DNA of 5,133 nt from Alphaproteobacteria bacterium. Lineage in GTDB: Bacteria; Pseudomonadota; Alphaproteobacteria; JABAAW01. Under the pieces are notes generated by a model. The model searched no databases. It was not told the origin of the DNA and saw nothing but the letters and a program-made list of their open reading frames with translations. This document shows, piece after piece, positions 1 to 4,770 of this stretch. Numbering within the stretch: position 1 is the stretch's first letter; the number at the start of each line of letters is the position of its first letter. The translations under genes and the position numbers were made by a program. Location of the stretch: contig JABAAS010000077.1 in the NCBI GenBank assembly GCA_014238625.1, positions 1-5,133 on the forward strand, in the 5' to 3' direction.

Positions 1-285
1 ACAGCCTCGAGGGTGCGAATCTTCGTGTGAATCTTGGTGTGAATTTTGGCGCAAAAAGCCCGCGCGCTCGATTGCAAACTCTGGTCGCTAGCCACGCGGG
101 AGGCTTATCTCTACCCTGCGAGGAAACTCGCCACGCAAAAAACCGAGCATCGCTGCCTTGCTCGCAGCACTAGCGCAGGCTCCAGTCGAAAACCCCTTCT
201 TTAACACCTTGCTTACTCCCCCGCTCCCCCCTACGCCTAGACTTTCGTCCAGAGAAGCAAACTCAGATTTCTTATGCGAAGCCAT
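1..285 (-). pseudogene. cbiD: Cobalt-precorrin-5B C1-methyltransferase CbiD, 5' part, interrupted by in-frame TAG
   Basis: CbiD methylates C1 of cobalt-precorrin-5B, using S-adenosylmethionine, in the early-cobalt (anaerobic) branch of cobalamin synthesis in the cytoplasm. From the ATG at 285 the frame gives 65 residues. Residues 29-45 carry the family's N-terminal signature (KKGFSTGACASAASKAA) and residues 58-65 the V-x-I-x-LP-x-G strand that normally follows. A TAG at 88-90 (codon 66) then interrupts the frame. Past it the same frame is open to the window edge and begins RPEFAIERA, which fits the next CbiD strand, so the codon lies inside the gene and is not its natural end. The residue here is variable in the family, and CAG, GAG or AAG would become TAG by one change. 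The ATG at 285 is preferred over a TTG at 372, which would abut the tRNA; no strong ribosome site is seen. The gene is divergent from tRNA-Arg. Family recognition is from memory of the signature. Pseudogene versus readthrough is unresolved. Confidence 0.75.
13..48. repeat. 12-bp tandem repeat, three copies, inside cbiD
   Basis: Three adjacent 12-bp units (13-24, 25-36, 37-48) fit GTGYGAATYTTS. On the minus strand each encodes four residues of the form Gln/Glu-Asn/Asp-Ser-His, giving a short hydrophilic Asp/Ser/His expansion in the loop after the ERA segment of CbiD. The unit is a multiple of three, so the frame is preserved even though it lies beyond the TAG. Confidence 0.85.
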
Positions 286-313
286 ATCCGATTCTTGCGT
301 TATTTTAATCTCT

Positions 314-342
314 ATGCCAACATGAAAAATCAATGCAATAAT
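314..342 (+). promoter_or_regulatory. Candidate sigma-70 promoter for tRNA-Arg
   Basis: ATGCCA at 314-319 (4 of 6 to the -35 consensus) is followed after 17 nt by AATAAT at 337-342 (5 of 6 to the -10 box). A TGC directly before the -10 makes it an extended -10. Predicted initiation near 349 leaves a leader of about 24 nt before the mature tRNA. Placement is good, but this is a motif match only. Confidence 0.4.
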
Positions 343-372
343 AGCAGAAAATGCAGAGATAAATGATAACAA

Positions 373-446
373 GCGCCCGTAGCTCAGCTGGATAGAGTGT
401 TTGACTACGAATCAAAAGGTCGGGAGTTCGAATCTTCCCGGGCGCG
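373..446 (+). tRNA. tRNA-Arg(ACG)
   Basis: This 74-nt cloverleaf reads CGU-type arginine codons. The acceptor stem GCGCCCG (373-379) pairs perfectly with CGGGCGC (439-445), with discriminator G446. The D-arm is GCTC(382-385)/GAGT(395-398). The anticodon stem TTTGA(400-404)/TCAAA(412-416) closes the loop CTACGAA with anticodon ACG at 407-409. The T-arm GGGAG(422-426)/CTTCC(434-438), with one G-T pair, closes TTCGAAT. The A at anticodon position 1 would be converted to inosine by TadA, as is known for this tRNA. The 3' CCA is not encoded in place (CTC follows 446), so CCA would be added after transcription. The A/T-rich anticodon stem is a mild peculiarity. Confidence 0.97.
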
Positions 447-455
447 CTCCACCAA

Positions 456-481
456 GCTCTATAATCGTAATGCTCTATAAT
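456..481 (+). promoter_or_regulatory. Duplicated TATAAT -10 boxes upstream of ectC
   Basis: GCTCTATAAT occurs twice, at 456-465 and 472-481, offset by 16 bp, so two perfect -10 hexamers (460-465 and 476-481) lie in the gap between tRNA-Arg and ectC. No convincing -35 lies 16-18 nt upstream of either. The region is probably the ectC promoter, possibly activator-dependent, with ectC also reachable by readthrough from the tRNA. Confidence 0.4.
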
Positions 482-492
482 ATAGAAATAAA

Positions 493-520
493 GGCAAAAA
501 ACTAGAGGCAAAAGACTAGA
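493..520 (+). repeat. 14-bp tandem duplication in the ectC leader
   Basis: GGCAAAAAACTAGA (493-506) is followed directly by GGCAAAAGACTAGA (507-520), with one mismatch. It lies between the putative -10 boxes and the ectC start, in the expected 5' leader. A short palindrome (TAGCGCGCTA, 524-533) follows just before the start codon. Confidence 0.85.
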
Positions 521-538
521 GTCTAGCGCGCTAAGGTT

Positions 539-931
539 ATGATAGTTTCAACCCTGCAAAAGATAATCGGTAGCTCGCGCGACATCGACTGGGGACACGG
601 ACGCTCTCGCCGATTCCTAATCAAAAAAGACGCCATGGGATTCTCCTTCACCGATACATTGGTAGAACAAGGAGTCAACCTAGTACTCCAATACAAAAAC
701 CATCTGGAAGCCTGCTATATCTTGGAAGGAGAAGGGCAGCTCACAAACGAGGAGAGCGGAGAGAAATACGCTATCGCGCCGGGCTTGTTCTATGCTTTCG
801 ATAAGCACGAGCGACACAGAGTCGAGGCTTTTAGCAAACTGCGCATGCTCTGCGTGTTCTCGCCAGCACTCGAGGGGGATGAAAAACATAGCCACAAAGA
901 TAAGGATAGCCATGGCGATTCCTCTTACTAG
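539..931 (+). CDS. ectC: L-ectoine synthase EctC
   Basis: EctC is a cytoplasmic cupin enzyme that cyclises N-gamma-acetyl-2,4-diaminobutyrate to the compatible solute ectoine. The 130-aa product has the usual length and the family segments: MIV start, RSRRFLIKKDAMGFSF at 22-37, NHLEACYILEGEG at 54-66, APGLFYAFDKHERH at 80-93 and LRMLCVFSPAL at 101-111. Glu57, Tyr85 and His93 fall at the positions described as iron ligands in characterised EctC. The C-terminus is odd: the usual short Gly-x-Glu-x-His...Gly-Ser-Tyr tail carries an extra His/Lys/Asp-rich stretch (about 115-125). The ATG at 539 has a weak AAGG only 2 nt upstream. It stops at TAG, with an in-frame TAA two codons later. No ectA, ectB or ask_ect is adjacent on either side. 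Solitary ectC genes are known in some bacteria and may act on imported or side-product precursor; that role is inferred here. Confidence 0.93.
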   Translation: MIVSTLQKIIGSSRDIDWGHGRSRRFLIKKDAMGFSFTDTLVEQGVNLVLQYKNHLEACYILEGEGQLTNEESGEKYAIAPGLFYAFDKHERHRVEAFSKLRMLCVFSPALEGDEKHSHKDKDSHGDSSY

Positions 932-1014
932 AGAAGATAAAGAACCGCCACTCAAAGAGTAACGAGCTTTTGCCTCCTAAAGCTAAAGCGTATTAGCGGC
1001 AACTAGCATTAATG

Positions 1015-1043
1015 TTGACTTTTTAAAAGAAATACACTACTAT
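1015..1043 (+). promoter_or_regulatory. Sigma-70-type promoter for the 67-aa gene
   Basis: TTGACT (1015-1020, 5 of 6 to consensus), a 17-nt spacer and TACTAT (1038-1043, 4 of 6). This is the best-formed plus-strand promoter in the window. It implies transcription from about 1050 with a leader of about 100 nt. The GCTAA-N6-TTAGC dyad sits directly upstream, in an activator-like position. Confidence 0.6.
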
Positions 1044-1110
1044 CACTCCATCATAGTATCATCCTATCATAGTGTTATTCCATCGTAGGTTTTGTTCAAC
1101 ATAACCTATT

Positions 1111-1143
1111 AGGAGTGCATAGTTGGGAGTGCATAGTTAGGAG
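1111..1143 (+). repeat. Tandemly repeated ribosome binding site before the 67-aa gene
   Basis: AGGAGTGCATAGTT (1111-1124), GGGAGTGCATAGTT (1125-1138) and the partial third copy AGGAGTG (1139-1145) are head to tail. Each begins with a Shine-Dalgarno-like A/GGGAG. Only the last, AGGAG at 1139-1143, is correctly spaced (8 nt) from the ATG at 1152, so it decides the start over the in-frame GTG at 1143. Confidence 0.85.
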
Positions 1144-1151
1144 TGTTAGCC

Positions 1152-1355
1152 ATGACAGATTTTATTAAAAAACTTTGGATTGGGATAGCAACAGTCCTCG
1201 CGGTTATCGTAGTCCTCGTACTCATCGCCAGATTCGCAATGCCCGCGGGAATGATGCACGGAATGATGTGCGGAGAAGAAACGCACGGATCAATGTACGA
1301 AATGATGTGCGGAGTGATGAGTGGAATGATGGGTGAGGGGATGATGGGTCATTAG
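1152..1355 (+). CDS. Small single-helix membrane protein with Met/Cys/His-rich tail (67 aa)
   Basis: This gene is not assigned to a named family. Residues 1-9 are MTDFIKKLW. A hydrophobic helix covers about 9-27, with two lysines before it, predicting N-in, C-out topology. The outer tail (30-67) holds 13 Met, two Cys (40, 53) and three His (36, 45, 67), in Gly-spaced MM-x-G motifs. It contains an in-frame 39-bp internal repeat (identical 14 nt at 1262-1275 and 1301-1314), which duplicates the MMCG motif. Such sulfur-rich periplasmic tails are compatible with Cu(I)/Ag(I) binding, but this is inference. The N-terminus matches that of the 59-aa gene at 1592 and of the binding protein at 4860. 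The gene ends in two consecutive TAG codons. The ATG is supported by AGGAG 8 nt upstream. Confidence 0.75.
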   Translation: MTDFIKKLWIGIATVLAVIVVLVLIARFAMPAGMMHGMMCGEETHGSMYEMMCGVMSGMMGEGMMGH

Positions 1356-1409
1356 TAGGAAAAATTGGCAGAGAGAATAAAGGTGGGGGGAAAAGGTGGG
1401 AAAAATTGC

Positions 1410-1591
1410 TAAAGAACCATCACTCAAAAAACAGATAGGATGCCCCTCGTTTAGCTAAAGCGCATTAGTGCTGATCAGCAGTAAGGTGTCTTTTCTAAAA
1501 AAATACCTTACTATGCCTTACTATGTTATTGCCTTGACTGTTGTTCAGTTACTGACTTTATCAAACCTAACCTTTAGGAGCGTTGGCTATA
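1410..1591 (+). repeat. Upstream module, copy 2 (control region of the 59-aa gene)
   Basis: Second copy of the block at 938-1151, sharing TAAAGAACC, CACTCAAA, AGCTAAAGCG-x-ATTAG and the -10 region. It differs in details: the dyad is GCTAA-N6-TTAGT, a perfect palindrome GCTGATCAGC is present at 1470-1479, and the part after the promoter is shorter. Its ribosome site is a single TAGGAG (1575-1580). Confidence 0.75.
1486..1525 (+). promoter_or_regulatory. Promoter remnant with duplicated -10 box for the 59-aa gene
   Basis: The equivalent of the copy-1 promoter reads GTGTCT (1486-1491), 17 nt, TACTAT (1509-1514), so the -35 is degraded to 3 of 6. A perfect 10-bp tandem duplication, CCTTACTATG (1506-1515 and 1516-1525), has made a second -10 box. 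A further candidate, TTGACT (1534-1539) with TTTATC (1557-1562) at 17 nt, lies closer to the gene. Activity is probably weaker than for copy 1. Confidence 0.4.
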
Positions 1592-1771
1592 ATGGATTTT
1601 ATTAAAAAGCATTTTATTAAAAAACTCTGGTTTTGGCTCGTCATAATCTTGCTCGTCCTTGCTACCTACTCGATACGCTCAGGTATGGTAGGCGATATGT
1701 TGATAGAACATAATGTGGGGAGCGAGAGCAGAAAAAGCGGTGTCGGGGGATATGGGGTATACGAAGAGTGA
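1592..1771 (+). CDS. Small single-helix membrane protein (59 aa), paralogue of the anchor cassette
   Basis: Not a recognised named family. It starts MDFIKK, repeats FIKK through a 15-bp in-frame duplication (1596-1610 and 1611-1625), then has a hydrophobic helix at about 12-26. The following RSGMVGDM (29-36) closely matches RSGMMGDKM in the binding protein at 4860. After that the sequence becomes Gly/Ser/Glu-rich (EHNVGSESRKSG...) with no Met-rich tail and no recognised domain, ending in TGA. It may be a shortened or decaying copy of a larger anchored protein, or a genuine small membrane protein. The ATG at 1592 is 11 nt from TAGGAG, the same spacing as the 4860 gene. The alternative TTG at 1583 is only 2 nt from it and less likely. 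Confidence 0.6.
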   Translation: MDFIKKHFIKKLWFWLVIILLVLATYSIRSGMVGDMLIEHNVGSESRKSGVGGYGVYEE

Positions 1772-1777
1772 GAAATT

Positions 1778-1819
1778 CTCAAAAAAACCATAAAAAAGGG
1801 AAAAAAACCTCTTTTTGAG
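1778..1819. terminator. Possible bidirectional terminator between convergent genes
   Basis: CTCAAAAA (1778-1785) and TTTTTGAG (1812-1819) form an 8-bp stem. An inner AAAAAGGG/CCTCTTTT region can extend it imperfectly. Runs of A and T flank both sides, so a U-rich transcript tail is possible in either direction. It begins 6 nt after the stop of the 59-aa gene and lies about 90 nt past the stop of the minus-strand fusion gene. The stem is A/T-rich and hence weak. Confidence 0.45.
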
Positions 1820-1844
1820 CGAATAGACGACTAATCGCCCGTCG

Positions 1845-1872
1845 CAAGCAAGCAATCAATCAAGCAAGCAAG
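1845..1872. repeat. Tetranucleotide repeat (CAAG/CAAT), seven units
   Basis: Seven consecutive tetramers: CAAG x2, CAAT x2, CAAG x3. It lies 39 bp past the stop of the minus-strand fusion gene, in otherwise featureless convergent intergenic DNA, so it is not in position to switch a reading frame. Slippage origin is likely. Confidence 0.85.
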
Positions 1873-1911
1873 CATTGGGTGGCGATTGCTCGCTCGCCCC
1901 CTCACGAGTCC

Positions 1912-4488
1912 TTACGAGCGCACGCGCTCCTTCTTCGGATCGTAGAACGGGAAAGGAACAACAGTTGCCGGGATGCGTTTCTGTTGACCATCTAGCTGTC
2001 CGACCTCGACCTCCTTGCCCTCGCTGGCGTATTCTATATCTAGTTTCGCTAAAGCTATCGTCTTGCTCAAAATAGGCGAGCGCATAGCCGATGTTATCTC
2101 GCCAATTTGCGCCCGTCCCTGCCTGATGCAGTCGCCTCCTTGTGGTACCGTGTTGCTCGCAATCTCTAAACCGACAAGGCGTTGACGCGGAGAGTCCTTG
2201 CGTCTCTGCAGAGATTCGCGTCCGCAAAAATCGTCCTGCTTGCTCTTCAGCGGTACGGTGAAGCCGATGCCAGCCTCGAACGGATCCGTGCGATCGCAAA
2301 ACTCGCTGCCAGCAAAGATCAAGCCCGCCTCGATGCGTAGTAAGTCTAGCGCATCGAGCCCTAGCGGTTTTAAGTCGTATTCAGCACCAGCATTCCATAC
2401 GCTATCGAAGATACTCGAGGCATCGCGTGGGTGGCAGAAAATCTCATAGCCTAGCTCGCCAGTATAGCCAGTGCGCGAGATTACCACAGGCACGCCATCA
2501 AAACCGCCTAAACGCGCGATGGTAAAACGAAACCAGCCGAGCTCCTCTAGAGTCGGCTGCTGCGCCGCTGTCCAAAAAAGAGACTTCAGAAGATCGCGAC
2601 TATTCGGTCCCTGCACCGCGAGGTTGTGCATCTGATCGCTCGAGTTCTTAACCCAAACGTCCAGCTTCAATTTGCTCGCCTGCTCCTTTAGCCACAAGCC
2701 AGAGTTATCGCAACCTCCAATCCAGCGGAAATTATGCTCATCCAAGCGTAATACCGTACCATCGTCGATCATACCGCCGTTCTCGTAGCACATCGCGCTA
2801 TAGACTACTTGCCCTATCGCGAGTTTGCTAATATCCCTCGTCGCACACCACTGCATCAACGCAGCGGCGTCTGGTCCTAGCACCTCGTATTTGCGCAACG
2901 GCGATAGGTCGGTGATTATAACCTTCTCACGACAAGCCCAATACTCGGCTATCGCTCCTAGGTTGGTGAAGTCTTGCGCTAGCCAGTAGCCGTTATACTC
3001 GGTGAAGTTGCGAGTCTTCTTCGCAAAACTTGCGTGGAACGCCGTTTGCTTCGTCAAACTCGCATCGCTTTGGGTGGTCATGCGTACTCCTAGTCCTTGG
3101 GGAAAAAAACAATCTTTACGATATACGCGAACTTGAACCTCCGTCGGATTCCAGCCGTTCGCAGAGTCTATATCGCAAGGGCAGGCGGTCGAAAAACAGA
3201 CAACATCCTCAAGCGCTCGCAGCAAAACATAGTCGCCAGGGCGCGTCCAAGGCTCATCGGAGATAAGGCAGTAGTCGCTCTCTAGCATAGTGTTGAAAAA
3301 AAAGTTGATCGCAGGCCAGCCAGCTCGGCTCGCTATATCGTAGGCAGAGCCTTGCGAGTTCAAGTTGTCCGAACAATTAACATGTCCAGGATAACCCGCG
3401 TCCTCGTAGTACCTCGCCGTGCAAGCCAAGTTGAAACTATCGTGCCTGCCAACCGTATCCTGAACTATCTCTATCAGAGGTTTCTGATCAAGCGTGAAAT
3501 ACTTCGCAAAAAGTCCAGGATTCGGGTAGAGGTTAGACATCAGCGAGCGAGTCGTCGTCGGGTCTATGTCTCGCATGATTTGCTTGTCTAGCGCTCGCAG
3601 GTCGTAGGCTTGAAAGTCGGAGCACTCGCGACCGCGAACATCTTGGATTTGCACAAACTCTCCTTTCTTGACTATGTAGGCTTTAGCCTCGCCAGGCTGT
3701 AGCACGAAGTCTTGTAATGGCTCTGCCAAAGGGGGATGCAAAAAGGGCGGGCGTAAAGTTATGTCTTGCTCGAGCTCTTGTTCGGCTAAGCCATTACCAG
3801 CACTAATACTGCCTTTGGGCGCACGCTTGACATAGAGCATGATTTTCGAGGGCGGGGTTGCTAGTACCTCGTCCGCCCAATTAATGTTCTTGGTTATGCT
3901 CTTGGTCATGCTCTTGGTCATGCTCTCGAACATATTATTTTGTCGCTCGGCGCAGACGATTAATAGCGAGGGCTCCTGCACAGAAAAACGATGCTGCGCG
4001 CCAGGGCGTCCGTGCTCATCAAAAACTCGTTTGGTTTTCTGTTGTAGGTCGCAACCGCGCGCTCGTAGCTTCGCTCGCAAAGCCGCAGCGTCATCATCTT
4101 CGAGCAGAGAGCCTAGTGTTTTCTCGGAGTCTTTGTTTTTGCCTTTGCTTTGGGCTAAGCTCGAAGCTCCTATCTTTGCTCCAAGCAGTCCTAGATCGCT
4201 AGGCGAGCCAGGTCTCTGCAAAGAAAAGGCCGCTATCGAGCAAGGCTGCATACCCTCCTCGTCTAATAATGTAACCTCATCATCGGGAAAAACCTCTAGC
4301 GCAAAGGCGCAACCGCCCTTTATGGCATAACGCTCGACGCCTAAAGGAAATAACGGAAGACCAGGAAAACGCACGCCTCCGCGCACACTCGGAGTCACAG
4401 ATCTCTGTGTAATCTCGCTCGATGGCATAACAATGCCTTGATTCGTTAGGGAGGCTAATAAGGCTCGCTCGCCCTCGCCAACGCCCAC
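1912..4488 (-). CDS. DUF1989 / glycine-cleavage T-protein (aminomethyltransferase-like) fusion protein
   Basis: The 858-aa product has three parts. Residues 1-225 form an N-terminal domain typical of these fusions (VERYAIKGGCAFALEVF at 51-67, GMQPCSIAAF at 79-88), with a hydrophilic linker at 93-135. About 255-460 is DUF1989, the urea-carboxylase-associated family (GRECSDFQAYD at 286-296, YPNPGLFAKYFT at 321-332, PCDIDSANGWNPTEV at 437-451). About 495-850 is a GcvT fold: LSPLRKYEVLGPDAAA at 528-543, ENGGMIDDG at 569-577 with the Asp pair 575/576 matching the catalytic Asp region, AVQGPNSRDLL at 624-634, RTGYTGELGYEIF at 672-684, then a GCV_T C-terminal domain. GcvT-type enzymes move C1 units to tetrahydrofolate (glycine cleavage, dimethylglycine/sarcosine and DMSP demethylation); the substrate here is unknown. 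The bounds use the first conventional codon, a GTG at 4488 with no ribosome site. A strong one upstream suggests the true start is an ATA at 4545, adding 19 residues. The gene is divergent from the betaine-type binding protein. Confidence 0.9.
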   Translation of the reverse strand: MGVGEGERALLASLTNQGIVMPSSEITQRSVTPSVRGGVRFPGLPLFPLGVERYAIKGGCAFALEVFPDDEVTLLDEEGMQPCSIAAFSLQRPGSPSDLGLLGAKIGASSLAQSKGKNKDSEKTLGSLLEDDDAAALRAKLRARGCDLQQKTKRVFDEHGRPGAQHRFSVQEPSLLIVCAERQNNMFESMTKSMTKSITKNINWADEVLATPPSKIMLYVKRAPKGSISAGNGLAEQELEQDITLRPPFLHPPLAEPLQDFVLQPGEAKAYIVKKGEFVQIQDVRGRECSDFQAYDLRALDKQIMRDIDPTTTRSLMSNLYPNPGLFAKYFTLDQKPLIEIVQDTVGRHDSFNLACTARYYEDAGYPGHVNCSDNLNSQGSAYDIASRAGWPAINFFFNTMLESDYCLISDEPWTRPGDYVLLRALEDVVCFSTACPCDIDSANGWNPTEVQVRVYRKDCFFPQGLGVRMTTQSDASLTKQTAFHASFAKKTRNFTEYNGYWLAQDFTNLGAIAEYWACREKVIITDLSPLRKYEVLGPDAAALMQWCATRDISKLAIGQVVYSAMCYENGGMIDDGTVLRLDEHNFRWIGGCDNSGLWLKEQASKLKLDVWVKNSSDQMHNLAVQGPNSRDLLKSLFWTAAQQPTLEELGWFRFTIARLGGFDGVPVVISRTGYTGELGYEIFCHPRDASSIFDSVWNAGAEYDLKPLGLDALDLLRIEAGLIFAGSEFCDRTDPFEAGIGFTVPLKSKQDDFCGRESLQRRKDSPRQRLVGLEIASNTVPQGGDCIRQGRAQIGEITSAMRSPILSKTIALAKLDIEYASEGKEVEVGQLDGQQKRIPATVVPFPFYDPKKERVRS
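3888..3923. repeat. 12-bp tandem repeat inside the fusion gene
   Basis: Three 12-bp units, TCTTGGTYATGC, at 3888-3899, 3900-3911 and 3912-3923 encode Ser-Met/Ile-Thr-Lys three times (residues 189-200). The repeat sits in the linker between the N-terminal domain strands, where length change should be tolerated. The unit is a multiple of three. Confidence 0.85.
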
Positions 4489-4557
4489 TCTCTTGTCGAC
4501 TCTACGCTGCTCTTCGGGTTTTTCGCGGGTTATAGTCGTAGCTATAAGACACCTCCT
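4489..4557 (-). promoter_or_regulatory. Strong ribosome site and likely ATA-initiated 5' extension of the fusion gene
   Basis: On the minus strand AGGAGG (4557-4552) is a near-perfect Shine-Dalgarno. Six nt later comes ATA (4545-4543), in frame with the fusion gene and followed by ATTITREKPEEQRR, a plausible N-terminus. No ATG, GTG or TTG lies within normal range of this ribosome site. The first conventional start, GTG at 4488, is 63 nt away. The frame is open back to a TAG at 4569-4567. Confidence 0.6.
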
Positions 4558-4574
4558 AACTTCAGACTAGAGCT

Positions 4575-4603
4575 AGCATAGCAAAGAATCCTCCCGTTTG
4601 CAA
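4575..4603 (-). promoter_or_regulatory. Sigma-70-type promoter of the fusion gene
   Basis: On the minus strand TTGCAA (4603-4598), a 17-nt spacer and TATGCT (4580-4575), each 4 of 6 to consensus. TGC directly before the -10 makes an extended -10. Predicted initiation near 4568 gives a leader of about 23 nt carrying AGGAGG, consistent with translation starting near 4545 and not at 4488. Confidence 0.6.
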
Positions 4604-4659
4604 AATTTCTCGCAATACATTCCCTAAAACACTACAGCTTTTTTAAAATTTTCAGGCTT

Positions 4660-4714
4660 TAGATTTTTTTGTAGATTTTTTGCAGATTTTTTGCAGATTT
4701 TTTGCAGATTTTTT
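4660..4714. repeat. Helically phased T-tracts (11-bp tandem repeat), likely curved DNA
   Basis: Four 11-bp units of GYAGATTTTTT (4671-4681, 4682-4692, 4693-4703, 4704-4714) are preceded by a diverged copy with seven Ts (4660-4670). T-runs of 6-7 therefore recur every 11 bp, close to one helical turn, which is the classic arrangement for intrinsic DNA bending. It lies between the two divergent promoters, upstream of the betaine-type transporter gene. A likely role is an UP-element-like or nucleoid-protein binding region. Confidence 0.8.
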
Positions 4715-4721
4715 GTTTGCA

Positions 4722-4749
4722 TTGCCAACGCGATTCGCTATTGTAAAGA
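4722..4749 (+). promoter_or_regulatory. Weak candidate promoter for the binding-protein gene
   Basis: TTGCCA (4722-4727, 5 of 6 to the -35) is followed after 16 nt by TAAAGA (4744-4749, 3-4 of 6). An overlapping alternative is TTGCAT (4717-4722) with TATTGT (4739-4744), also at 16 nt. Both sit immediately downstream of the phased T-tracts. Either would give a leader of about 100 nt including the hairpin at 4781-4831. Confidence 0.3.
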
Positions 4750-4770
4750 GCCTTCGTTCAAATACGGACG

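Larger units (their letters stand above)
938..1151 (+). repeat. Upstream module, copy 1 (control region of the 67-aa gene)
   Basis: This non-coding stretch after ectC is homologous to 1410-1591. Shared anchors at a constant 472-bp offset are TAAAGAACC (938/1410), CACTCAAA (949/1421) and AGCTAAAGCG (981/1453). The TACTAT -10 box follows at offset 471. A dyad, GCTAA-N6-TTAGC (982-997), lies just upstream of the promoter and could be an operator. Between 1034 and 1078 there is an imperfect inverted repeat and repeated CATAGT-like motifs over the predicted start of transcription. No gene is seen here. Confidence 0.75.

Noticed and set aside
286..372. TTG start at 372 extending CbiD by 29 residues
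   Set aside because: It abuts the mature 5' end of the tRNA and overlaps its promoter; the added residues are hydrophobic and do not resemble CbiD.
430..446. tRNA-Arg 3' end as an integration (att) site
   Set aside because: No second copy of the tRNA 3' end and no integrase gene are visible in the window.
305..511. Minus-strand 68-aa ORF
   Set aside because: It is the antisense of tRNA-Arg; the GKIRTPDLLIRSQTLYPAEL-type peptide is a well-known false protein from reading this tRNA backwards.
680..955. Minus-strand ORF opposite ectC
   Set aside because: Entirely antisense to a well-supported gene, with no ribosome site or recognisable domain.
1856..2299. Minus-strand 147-aa ORF, and plus-strand ORFs between 1875 and 4330
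   Set aside because: All overlap the DUF1989/GcvT fusion in other frames and show no domain; they are shadows of its codon pattern.
4660..4714. CRISPR-like array
   Set aside because: The unit is 11 bp with no spacers; phased T-tracts explain it.
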